In this document: piece after piece, positions 1 to 7,008 of the stretch
How positions within the stretch are numbered: position 1 is the stretch's first letter
Layout: each line of letters starts with the position of its first letter
Origin: Desulfobulbaceae bacterium UBA5611
GTDB lineage: Bacteria; Desulfobacterota; Desulfobulbia; Desulfobulbales; Desulfocapsaceae
DNA: 9,963 bases
Reading direction: 5' to 3'
NCBI GenBank assembly: GCA_002424635.1
Contig: DIKT01000072.1
Location: forward strand, 1-9,963
Notes under the pieces: generated by a model
The model's database searches: none
What the model was told of the DNA's origin: nothing
What the model saw: the letters and a program-made list of their open reading frames with translations, nothing else
Position numbers and translations under genes: made by a program

Positions 1-478
1 TAATCACATCTGCGCCAATGCTGACAGGACAATGGCTGGTTGATTGAATGATGGTGGCGGCGTTGATCCCGGTGGCATCACCAATGCTGATGGTGCCGTT
101 TTTACAGGAAAGCATCACGTTATTGGACAGGATGACATCATTGCCCAGCACGATAGCTCTGGCGGCCTCATCATGTCTGCCATCCAGAATACAGCCTTCG
201 CTGAGCACCACTGAATCGCCGAGATGGATCCGTCCTGGATGGCGCAGCACTATGCCTCGGGCAAAAACCGTCTTGCGGCCGCAGGAACCAAAAAGGCGGG
301 GCCAGAAGATCCGGCGCAGCAGCATGCCCAGCGCACCCGGCACCACACCGAGCCAGGTACACCACTCAAAGTAGCACAGGAACAGCAGGGAACGACTGCC
401 GACAATGACATCCTGATACTTGCTGAGCGCCGAGCCCTGGCCGGTAATGGCCTGCTGCGTTTTCTTTAAATCATTCAT
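1..478 (-). CDS. Left-handed beta-helix (hexapeptide) acyltransferase, C-terminus cut by window edge
   Basis: I read this frame directly from the reverse complement; it is open to base 1, giving 159 codons. The protein starts MNDLKKTQQA. Residues about 15-67 form a hydrophobic, aromatic-rich N-terminal region (SRSLLFLCYFEW, then PGALGMLLRRIFWPRLFG). From about residue 82 there are imperfect hexapeptide-type repeats (RIHLGDSVVLSEGCIL, IVLGNDVILSNNVML, ISIGDATGINAATII), the signature of the LbH acyltransferase fold (CysE/LacA/WbbJ-like). Such enzymes transfer acetyl or other acyl groups from CoA to sugars. The catalytic His and the end of the helix would lie at or beyond the cut; His149 (in TSHCP) is a candidate. 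ATG 478 is the first possible start, because a TGA lies in frame two codons upstream. There is no clear Shine-Dalgarno site, and the SDR gene ends 30 bases before it. Its GC content is visibly higher than at the other end of the operon. The acceptor substrate is unknown. Confidence 0.85.
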   Translation of the reverse strand, partial: MNDLKKTQQAITGQGSALSKYQDVIVGSRSLLFLCYFEWCTWLGVVPGALGMLLRRIFWPRLFGSCGRKTVFARGIVLRHPGRIHLGDSVVLSEGCILDGRHDEAARAIVLGNDVILSNNVMLSCKNGTISIGDATGINAATIIQSTSHCPVSIGADVI

Positions 479-508
479 CGTTCAGTTTACAGACCATTAC
501 CATTGTTT

Positions 509-1492
509 CTACAGATAGCCTTCCGCCCTGTACCAATCACCGGTTCTCTTCAACCCTTCATCCAGACCGATCCGGGGTTGATAACCGAGATCTCTCTTGG
601 CCTTGCTGATATCAAAGGCCCGGTTCTGCCGGTACCAGTCCACCCGTCTTGGAAAAATCGGCGGTGGAATCTTAAATGGTTTACAGATCTTTTCAAAAAA
701 ATGGCCGGCAATGATTAACGGCCAGAGAGGATAATGGGGAATCCTGACCTCAACCCCCAGGGCCTTGGCGGTCCGACGCACTAACTCCTCAATTGCCACA
801 TACTCTTCATCGGCAATCAGATAGGCCTCGCCATTGCCTTTGTCGGGATCCATGGCCAGGATATGGGCATCAATCAGACTATCAATATATAGAGGATGAT
901 AAAAAGTCTTGCCACTGCCGAACATCGGAAACAGCCCCTTCTGCACCCGTTTGAAAATCATAAAAAAACGTTCCGGATCTCCCGGACCATAAATGGCGGC
1001 CGGCCTCAGGATCGTGGCCTTCAACCCTTTTTTGACATAGTCCAGCACAATGGGCTCGGCCTTATATTTGGTCTGCTGATAATAATCGGCGGCATTGATC
1101 GGCGCGGTCTCATCGGCCGGCGGCCTTTCTATATTGCCATGCACCCCGCAGGTACTGCAGTAGACAAATTTTTTCACCTTATGCTTGAACGCCGATTCCA
1201 GGACAATACGGGTCCCACCGACATTAACTTCATCGTAATAAGAATTGGGGACATCCATTTCTCGAAAAGCGGCGGCCAGATGCTGGACGATCTCTACTCC
1301 CTGCATGCACTCTTCAACTACCTTGGCATCAGTCACCGAGCCAATGACCACCTTGGCGCCCCACTGCCGCAGTTCCTCCGTCTTCAAGCCTTCCTGATAA
1401 TCAAGGGCCACCACCTCATGCCCCTCATCCAAAAGTCTACGGACCAGGGCCTTACCGGTAAAACCGGTCCCCCCTGTTACCAGAACTTTCAT
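509..1492 (-). CDS. Extended-SDR NAD-dependent epimerase/dehydratase family protein
   Basis: A complete 327-residue protein of the usual length for an extended short-chain dehydrogenase. The Rossmann glycine motif TGGTGFTG lies at residues 6-13, with Asp31 after beta-2 suggesting NAD preference. HLAAAF at 71-76 and the catalytic Ser region YCSTCGVHG at 111-119 follow. The active-site YxxxK is YQQTK at 138-142, and RPAAIYGPGD at 163-172 is the typical post-catalytic motif. The C-terminal half (PLYIDSLIDAH, then DISKAKRDLGYQP and GLDEGLKRTGDWY) matches the substrate-binding part of nucleotide-sugar epimerases and the related 3-beta-HSD/HpnA-like group. In this setting it most likely makes or modifies a nucleotide sugar in the cytoplasm, but the sequence does not fix the reaction. 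The gene follows asnB after 23 bases and has a strong ribosome binding site. The catalytic residues I looked for are all present. Confidence 0.9.
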   Translation of the reverse strand: MKVLVTGGTGFTGKALVRRLLDEGHEVVALDYQEGLKTEELRQWGAKVVIGSVTDAKVVEECMQGVEIVQHLAAAFREMDVPNSYYDEVNVGGTRIVLESAFKHKVKKFVYCSTCGVHGNIERPPADETAPINAADYYQQTKYKAEPIVLDYVKKGLKATILRPAAIYGPGDPERFFMIFKRVQKGLFPMFGSGKTFYHPLYIDSLIDAHILAMDPDKGNGEAYLIADEEYVAIEELVRRTAKALGVEVRIPHYPLWPLIIAGHFFEKICKPFKIPPPIFPRRVDWYRQNRAFDISKAKRDLGYQPRIGLDEGLKRTGDWYRAEGYL

Positions 1493-1502
1493 ATTTTCTT
1501 AA

Positions 1503-1508
1503 CTCCTT
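1503..1508 (-). promoter_or_regulatory. Strong Shine-Dalgarno site of the SDR gene
   Basis: AAGGAG on the minus strand, 10 bases before ATG 1492. It confirms that start and shows the gene can be translated independently of asnB, unlike most genes of this operon, which lack such a site. Confidence 0.8.
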
Positions 1509-1515
1509 TCTACTC

Positions 1516-3381
1516 TTATTTAAAAAATCGATTATGCCAGATGGCAACATTAATCAACGCCCAGAGGACATGATTATGATTATGAACCATATCGCAATGT
1601 TCTTTAATCAGGCGATTCACATAGTCGAGATGCATATTTTCCCGAATAACAGCCGAATCATTAAGTAAGGCCACCATATAGGCTTTCATGTCGCCGCGCA
1701 GCAGATGCTTGACTGGTAAACTGTAGCCCTGTTTTCCGCGATTGACAATGTTGTCCGGCAACAGCCCGGTAAGGGCTGACCGGAAAATATGCTTCGTCCG
1801 CATCCCTTTCAGCTTCCAATTACCGGGCAGAGAGGCCAGAAATTCGACCAGGACATGATCAAGTAACGGCACCCTGACCTCCAGGGAGCTGGCCATACTC
1901 ATCTTATCGACTTTCATCAGCACACTGTCGGTCATCATATACCGCATATCCAGATATATTTCCCGGTTAATTCTGTCATCGGTGGTACAGCGTTGTGAAT
2001 ATTCCCGCACGATACGGAAGGGATCAAAAACAGCCTGGCTCTGGAAACGACTGTTAAAAAGACGGCTGTTCTGCTCCGCACTGGAAAAATATTGCCAGCG
2101 CAGATGATGGCCCTCGGGAGGCAGATTGGCGCCCTCGACAAAGCGTTTCAGCATGTTGACAGCACCTTTTTTCTGATGCTGGTCAGGCAGCGCTGCAATC
2201 AGCCGGCCGATAATGTGCCGTCGAACAGGCGCCGGAATCATCTTGAAAAAAAGATTAAGTTTGCTGGCTTTGAAGCGATCATAACCGGCGAAGCTTTCAT
2301 CTGCTCCCTCACCGCTCAGACAGACCGTTACATGCTCTCTGGCCTGTTTACAGAGAAGATACAAAGGAACAGTGGACAGATCCGTCATCGGTTCATCCAG
2401 ATGCCAGAGCGCTTGTTCGACATAGTCCGGTTTAATATCATCAAGTATCAAGACCTGATGGTCGGTGTCGAAATACTGGGCCACCTGCGCCGCATAATCC
2501 AGCTCACTGAAAGTTTTATCATGATAGCCAATGGTAAAAGTCTTGATCGGCCCGGAGATATGACGACGCATCATGGCCACGATGGCGCTGGAATCAAGTC
2601 CTCCCGACAGAAACACACCCAAAGGGACATCACTGATCAGATGGCTCTTGACCGCATAGTCGAGCAGCCCCCGCAGTTTCTCCACACTCTCATCATAGGA
2701 CAGCCGCGGCTCCGGTGCCTTAAAATCAAGATCCCAGTAACGCTTGATCTCTACCTGCCCCTGGCGACAGAGCAGATAATGGCCGGCCGGCAGCTTATAG
2801 ATATCCTGAAACATGGTGGCCGGTGCCGGGACAAATTCAAAGCCGATATAATCATATAAGGCCTGGTGACACAGTTTCCGCTCTATGGTTTTATCTTCAA
2901 GTATTGCTTTTATTTCCGAGGCAAAGACCAGTTTGTTATTTTGGTGGTAATAGTAAAGCGGCTTAATGCCGATGCGATCCCGGGCCAGCAACAAGGTCTT
3001 GTCTTTAAGATCATAGAGGGCAAAGGCAAACATGCCACGAAGATGATCAAGGACCCCCAGGCCATACTCTTCATAGGCATGGATAATCACCTCGGAATCG
3101 GCCTGGCTGCTGAAGATATGCCCTTTGTGCAGAAGGCTGGTCCGCAACTCCTGAAAATTATAAATTTCTCCATTAAAGACCAGACAGAGACTGCCATCCT
3201 CATTGAACATCGGTTGGCGGCCATGTTCACTGAGATCGATGATACTAAGGCGTCTATGCCCCAGGGAAATATCATCGTTGCAATAAACACCATCCTGATC
3301 CGGTCCACGATGAGCCATCTGACTGTTCATCAGGCGGATCAAATCTTCATCTTGCCAGTTAAAACCGCAAATTCCACACAT
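1516..3381 (-). CDS. asnB: Asparagine synthase (glutamine-hydrolysing), AsnB type
   Basis: A complete 621-residue two-domain amidotransferase. After removal of Met1, Cys2 (MCGICGF) is the N-terminal nucleophile of the class II glutaminase domain. That domain also shows RLSIIDLS (44-51) and NGEIYN (70-75). The synthetase domain has the ATP pyrophosphatase loop SGGLDSS at 259-265, SGEGADE at 356-362 and the conserved stretch VDKMSMASSLEVRVPLLD at 491-508, so both halves look catalytically competent. The family takes ammonia from glutamine and, using ATP to form an acyl-adenylate, amidates a carboxylate; the classic substrate is aspartate. Homologues inside O-antigen and capsule clusters (for example WbpS of Pseudomonas aeruginosa) are thought to amidate uronic acids or otherwise modify the glycan. 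The position between a glycosyltransferase and an SDR makes that role as likely as asparagine supply. It follows the glycosyltransferase after 41 bases, the largest gap here. Confidence 0.93.
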   Translation of the reverse strand: MCGICGFNWQDEDLIRLMNSQMAHRGPDQDGVYCNDDISLGHRRLSIIDLSEHGRQPMFNEDGSLCLVFNGEIYNFQELRTSLLHKGHIFSSQADSEVIIHAYEEYGLGVLDHLRGMFAFALYDLKDKTLLLARDRIGIKPLYYYHQNNKLVFASEIKAILEDKTIERKLCHQALYDYIGFEFVPAPATMFQDIYKLPAGHYLLCRQGQVEIKRYWDLDFKAPEPRLSYDESVEKLRGLLDYAVKSHLISDVPLGVFLSGGLDSSAIVAMMRRHISGPIKTFTIGYHDKTFSELDYAAQVAQYFDTDHQVLILDDIKPDYVEQALWHLDEPMTDLSTVPLYLLCKQAREHVTVCLSGEGADESFAGYDRFKASKLNLFFKMIPAPVRRHIIGRLIAALPDQHQKKGAVNMLKRFVEGANLPPEGHHLRWQYFSSAEQNSRLFNSRFQSQAVFDPFRIVREYSQRCTTDDRINREIYLDMRYMMTDSVLMKVDKMSMASSLEVRVPLLDHVLVEFLASLPGNWKLKGMRTKHIFRSALTGLLPDNIVNRGKQGYSLPVKHLLRGDMKAYMVALLNDSAVIRENMHLDYVNRLIKEHCDMVHNHNHVLWALINVAIWHNRFFK

Positions 3382-3422
3382 TACTAAAATTCCTCAGCTA
3401 TCATATATAAACGCAAGATCAA
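3382..3422 (-). promoter_or_regulatory. Possible weak internal promoter before asnB
   Basis: This is the widest gap between genes. On the minus strand it is AT-rich and holds TATGAT (bases 3405-3400), with TTGATT 15 bases upstream (3426-3421, overlapping the glycosyltransferase stop). The spacing is shorter than the usual 17 and the -35-like box is imperfect, so this is only a candidate for an extra start of transcription for asnB and the genes after it. Confidence 0.25.
3390..3395 (-). promoter_or_regulatory. Shine-Dalgarno site of asnB
   Basis: GAGGAA on the minus strand, 8 bases before ATG 3381. It supports the start that places Cys2 immediately after Met1, as glutaminase function requires. 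Confidence 0.8.
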
Positions 3423-4574
3423 TCAACCTTGCAACCGGTGGTAAAAGGCCGCCACTTTCCTTTGAAAGGCCGGCAGTGAATACTCTTCATGTACCCTCCT
3501 TCTGGCCTGGGCTCCGATTTCTTCCCGCAACAGCCTGTTGTCTGCCAGGGCGATCATGCCGGCCGCCATCTCTGCTGCTGTCGGCCGGACAAGATAGGCG
3601 ATGGTGTCATCCAGGACCTGGGTATGGGTTGGTAAATTGGTAGCTAACACCGGTTTTCCCGAATCAAGATAGGAATAAATCTTCATTGGGGTATTATTGC
3701 CCTGGGTCCGGGGAGAAACCAGGATATCGGCCTGACCCAGATAATAGCCCAGCAGATTAACCGGTCGGGGGCCACAGAAAAAGACCTGGTCAGCAAGTCC
3801 CTGTCTGCTTATTTGTTGTCTGTACCCCTGCAGATCTTTGTTATTGCCGCCAATCAGCACCAGCCGCAAATCGTTGTTACCGGCCAAGGCCTCTTCAAAG
3901 CCGGCTAACAACAAGTCAATACCCTGGTATTTCTCCAGATTGCCGACATACATCAAGAGAGGACCATCTATTCCCAGCTCTTGGCGCAGATCTTCTTTGC
4001 CCTCTTTATCATTGGCCAAGAGGGTAATATCTTCAATCCTGGCGATGAGTTGGGCGGGGGCATATTGCCGGGCCATATCTTCCAGGGAGCGACAGACCGC
4101 CAGAACACCCTGACTTTGGACAATAGCGGCCTCTTCCAGCCACTGCATAGCCCGCCGGGCCAGCCCCAGGGATGGTAACTTATCGATCATCTGTAAAGAC
4201 AGACATGAGTCCATATCATACACATAGGGGATCTTAAAAAGCCTTTTTATCACCATCGCCATAAAGACAGACTCTTCCACGGCATGCACCAGCTGAAAGT
4301 CATATTGCCGGACCAGCTGCAGAGCTTTGAGAAACAAAAAGAAGTCACAGATAAGTTTTTTTACCGATAAGCCGGGCTTAATACCGGTCATGCCGGGCAA
4401 CGGTCTGTGCCGGTGAATAGTGACATGGGGCAGAACAATCTCCTCGCCCTCGGCAAAGACCAGCAAGTGGACGTCATGACCCTGAGCCCCCAGCGTCTGC
4501 GCCAGGAGTTTTACCGCGATAGGCGTTCCCCTGTCCTGATAAAAAGGCTGTGGGGCTAAGATAAGAATATTCAC
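3423..4574 (-). CDS. Glycosyltransferase, family GT4 (GT-B fold)
   Basis: The N-terminal acceptor domain begins NILILAPQPFYQDRGTPIAV, followed by HAVEES and YVYDMDSCLS. The nucleotide-sugar-binding half shows YVGNLEKYQGIDLLL, then SPRTQGNNTPMKIYSYLDSG and KPVLATNLPTH, typical of GT4 retaining transferases acting in the cytoplasm on a lipid-linked or soluble acceptor. Donor and acceptor cannot be read from the sequence. I prefer the GTG at 4574 (384 codons including the stop). The family motif then begins at the usual distance from the N-terminus, and the gene starts 16 bases after the methyltransferase stop. The longer ATG start at 4616 adds 14 residues (MSTTTIFREPAAIV) that are just the methyltransferase tail read in another frame, giving a 26-base overlap. 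Neither start has a strong Shine-Dalgarno site, so coupling to the upstream gene is likely. No signal peptide is seen. Confidence 0.9.
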   Translation of the reverse strand: MNILILAPQPFYQDRGTPIAVKLLAQTLGAQGHDVHLLVFAEGEEIVLPHVTIHRHRPLPGMTGIKPGLSVKKLICDFFLFLKALQLVRQYDFQLVHAVEESVFMAMVIKRLFKIPYVYDMDSCLSLQMIDKLPSLGLARRAMQWLEEAAIVQSQGVLAVCRSLEDMARQYAPAQLIARIEDITLLANDKEGKEDLRQELGIDGPLLMYVGNLEKYQGIDLLLAGFEEALAGNNDLRLVLIGGNNKDLQGYRQQISRQGLADQVFFCGPRPVNLLGYYLGQADILVSPRTQGNNTPMKIYSYLDSGKPVLATNLPTHTQVLDDTIAYLVRPTAAEMAAGMIALADNRLLREEIGAQARRRVHEEYSLPAFQRKVAAFYHRLQG

Positions 4575-4590
4575 AACAATCGCCGCCGGT

Positions 4591-5328
4591 TCACGGAAGA
4601 TGGTGGTGGTTGACATTACTGCGCAGAATAATAGGCGAACCGAGCAACGCTGTTAAGCCGGTCAGCTGGGCAACAGCTTCCAGGGACCGGGAGAGCGCCG
4701 GATTCTGTAACTTGCGATGAATAACCATGGGTACAAAGAATTCGGGCTTGAACACCGGAACAGTGAAATGCTGTGCGGCCAGTTCCGCCATTATTTCTTT
4801 ACGGGAGAACAGGGTATAGGTTCTGGTATTGCCTTCCATATTTTTTTTCAGAGCAAACAACATATCATACAGGATATTGGCGCTTCTTTTATCCGGATAA
4901 TCAAAAATAACAGCCTTAGCCGCCACCCGGCACATCTCCTTAATCAGGCCCTGCCATTGATTGACATGCGGTAACAGCCGAAAAGCCATCACCACATCAA
5001 ACTGATTATCGGCAAAAGGCAGCTGTAAAGAATCACAGGTGATATAGGAAAAGCTGCCCGGCTGACAATATTTGTCCAGCCGCGCCCGGCAGGAATCGTT
5101 ACTGCCAGTCACTGTGACCTGATAACCATTATCTGCCAAGGGCATGGTCAGTTGCCCGTGGCCACCACCGACATCCAGCACCGAGGCACCAGGCAGATCA
5201 CGCAATAATTCCAGGGTCAGACGAGCCTGCACATCTAAAAAATATTGACCAACAGGCCCGGCAAAACGGGAGGCATAGTCGTCTGAGGCTGTCTCAATAT
5301 CAGCAGTTTCTGTCAGATGTTCCGGCAT
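4591..5328 (-). CDS. Class I SAM-dependent methyltransferase
   Basis: A 245-residue protein with the seven-stranded methyltransferase fold (Methyltransf_11/25-like). Motif I is LDVGGGHGQL at residues 51-60, the SAM-binding glycine loop. An acidic residue after strand 2 is not obvious (VTVTGSNDSC, 71-80). LQLPFADNQFDVVMAFRLLPH at 101-121 combines the post-I Leu-Pro-Phe signature and motif II, and IFDYPD (141-146) corresponds to strand 5. The C-terminal part, about 150-245, is a variable substrate-recognition region with no recognised domain and ends in a short His run (NHHHLP). The substrate may be a sugar, a lipid carrier or the glycan end, since it lies directly before the GT4 gene and 12 bases after the oxidoreductase gene. 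ATG 5328 has no Shine-Dalgarno site, so translational coupling is expected. The family assignment is firm but the methyl acceptor is not known. Confidence 0.88.
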   Translation of the reverse strand: MPEHLTETADIETASDDYASRFAGPVGQYFLDVQARLTLELLRDLPGASVLDVGGGHGQLTMPLADNGYQVTVTGSNDSCRARLDKYCQPGSFSYITCDSLQLPFADNQFDVVMAFRLLPHVNQWQGLIKEMCRVAAKAVIFDYPDKRSANILYDMLFALKKNMEGNTRTYTLFSRKEIMAELAAQHFTVPVFKPEFFVPMVIHRKLQNPALSRSLEAVAQLTGLTALLGSPIILRSNVNHHHLP

Positions 5329-5340
5329 ATGGATTCTTGA

Positions 5341-6987
5341 TTAGCACTTATTCTGTTTAGCCTCTTTACGCACCAAAGGTAAGTAACGACGCAGGACTTC
5401 CTCTCTTTCCGCTTCTTTCCTGGCTTCATCCCAGCCAAGGATCTGAGCCATAAACTCAGAAAGTTTAACCAGCAGTGTCCATTCCGGACATTCTGCGGTC
5501 CCCAGCCCTGTACGCCGGAAAACAATATCAGACAAGGTCCAGGCCATTTCGTCACTAATCAGATAATGCACTTCAGCCTTCAATAATTGGGCATCCTTGT
5601 CAAGCCATATCTCATCATCTTGCTCACTATGCAGAAACTGCAGAATGTGTCTCGCCCGCCGGCCGTACTTTTCTTCCAGCATGGCCTGCACGACCGTGTC
5701 ATTGACAGGCCAGGGCCCATTTAGAAAGGACGCTTCACTCTGTTTGCCCCGGCTCGTGACCGGCCATTGTTTTTTTAGAAAACCAACAATCTGATTGGCA
5801 ATATGGGGAGCAGTAGTATATTTAACGCCTTTAACGGAGAGCAACCTGCTGAAGTGACTCCCCTTGTGCTCACAAAAAGTCGAGTTTTTCTCCAATTGAA
5901 TATTACTCTCGTCTGCTTTGTCATGTCTGGGCAACAAACCGACATGGTAAAAAGAGATATCTTCATATGTCAGCCGGGCTGGCGGGTAGATGGCATTAAT
6001 TTCAGCCACCATCTTATGGATCATGTCGCTTTTGATCTGGAGACAATCCGGATGGATACTACCGGCCTCATAATCAGTGCCGATCATGGTATAACCCCGC
6101 CAGGGGACAAAAAAATAAAGGCGCTTGCCCCGCTTGAGCAGGGCGTCCTTATCTTCATAGCTGCTTTGTCCTTCCAGGGCCACGGCATAGTCGGCAAAAA
6201 TTTTCTTTCTGGAGACTATATTCAAGGCTAGCGCCCATTTTTGTTTGCTGACACTCTGTCGAGGGCTATGCAAATGGTCTTCAAATAATGGTCCGGAGGC
6301 ATTCACCACAAACCGTGTTTTTATGTGGGATGTTTGATGACTGATCTTATCAACAACAGTCACATGGTAAAGGTCATCGGCTCCTTTTTCAATTGCTGTG
6401 GCCTCCACATAATTGGCCGCCTGGGCACCATGATTTACACTTTCTAAAATATACTCCAGCACCAGTCTTTCCGTATTCACCGCCAGCACATCATACCAGA
6501 CTGAGGCTCCATGCAGTTCTTCTGTCGGCAAACCAGATATTACTTCCAGGCATTTCTGTTTGGAGATGATATGTCCTCTGGGAATATGCAGGGCTGCGGG
6601 CAGGTCAAGATTGCGATCCCATCCTATACTATCATTGAGAAAAAGTGCGCCCTGCATGACCTTTTTGCCGCGCAGGCCTTTACCATAAAGGGGCATCAGA
6701 CAGGGCAGAGGCTCGACCAGATGAGGAGCAAGCTGCATCATCTCTCTTCTGGCAGTAATGGAATGCCGCATCCTCTTGATATTAAGATGCTGCAGATATC
6801 TTAAACCACCATGCAAGATCTTCAGGCTATTGGCTGACGTTGCACTGCAGAAATCATTTTTATCAATAATGGCAGTATGATAACCGGCCTTGGCAGCATG
6901 ACAGGCAATCGTGGCCCCATGGATGCCCCCTCCCACCACCAGGACATCTAAAATATCTGCGCTCAGTTTTTTGATATCACGGATCAT
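5341..6987 (-). CDS. FAD-dependent oxidoreductase, GlpD-like (DAO fold plus GlpD C-terminal domain)
   Basis: A complete 548-residue protein, slightly longer than E. coli GlpD. It has an N-terminal dinucleotide-binding motif VVGGGIHGA (17-25), an acidic residue at Asp42, the flavin-loop motif HGGLRYL (59-65), the mid-domain VVNASGP (227-233), FVPWRGYTMIGTDYE (293-307) and VKGVKYTT (385-392). From about 430 comes the helical GlpD/DAO_C-type domain, including HYLISDEMAWTLSDIVFRRTGLG (474-496). True GlpD oxidises glycerol 3-phosphate to dihydroxyacetone phosphate at the membrane and passes electrons to quinone. Compared with E. coli GlpD as I recall it, His50, Arg54 and Lys354 are kept (His59, Arg63, Lys389), but Arg317 of GVRP is Leu352 in GLLP, Arg332 is Lys367, and the KGSH region is replaced near 247-257. 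The substrate may therefore differ. No transmembrane segment is seen. ATG 6987 has only a weak upstream purine stretch. Confidence 0.88.
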   Translation of the reverse strand: MIRDIKKLSADILDVLVVGGGIHGATIACHAAKAGYHTAIIDKNDFCSATSANSLKILHGGLRYLQHLNIKRMRHSITARREMMQLAPHLVEPLPCLMPLYGKGLRGKKVMQGALFLNDSIGWDRNLDLPAALHIPRGHIISKQKCLEVISGLPTEELHGASVWYDVLAVNTERLVLEYILESVNHGAQAANYVEATAIEKGADDLYHVTVVDKISHQTSHIKTRFVVNASGPLFEDHLHSPRQSVSKQKWALALNIVSRKKIFADYAVALEGQSSYEDKDALLKRGKRLYFFVPWRGYTMIGTDYEAGSIHPDCLQIKSDMIHKMVAEINAIYPPARLTYEDISFYHVGLLPRHDKADESNIQLEKNSTFCEHKGSHFSRLLSVKGVKYTTAPHIANQIVGFLKKQWPVTSRGKQSEASFLNGPWPVNDTVVQAMLEEKYGRRARHILQFLHSEQDDEIWLDKDAQLLKAEVHYLISDEMAWTLSDIVFRRTGLGTAECPEWTLLVKLSEFMAQILGWDEARKEAEREEVLRRYLPLVRKEAKQNKC

Positions 6988-7008
6988 CTGTTATCTGCTT
7001 CTTACTGT

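Noticed and set aside
48..469. Overlapping plus-strand and minus-strand short open frames at the left end
   Set aside because: The minus-strand frame starting at 478 encodes a clear hexapeptide-repeat acyltransferase across the same bases, so these are out-of-frame readings.
1451..1475. Direct repeat of ACCGGT with a short spacer near the start of the SDR gene
   Set aside because: It encodes the repeated Thr-Gly of the TGGTGFTG cofactor motif; protein coding explains it.
896..1573. A 225-codon plus-strand open frame
   Set aside because: It covers the SDR gene in antisense, including its cofactor and YxxxK motifs, and its translation looks like no protein family.
2092..2859. A 255-codon open frame on the plus strand, with a further 173-codon one at 2866-3387
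   Set aside because: Both lie wholly or almost wholly opposite the well-conserved asnB gene and show no recognisable motif; they are antisense shadows.
5313..5555. An 80-codon minus-strand frame spanning the oxidoreductase/methyltransferase junction
   Set aside because: It is an out-of-frame reading of the oxidoreductase C-terminal domain, with no motif and no ribosome binding site.
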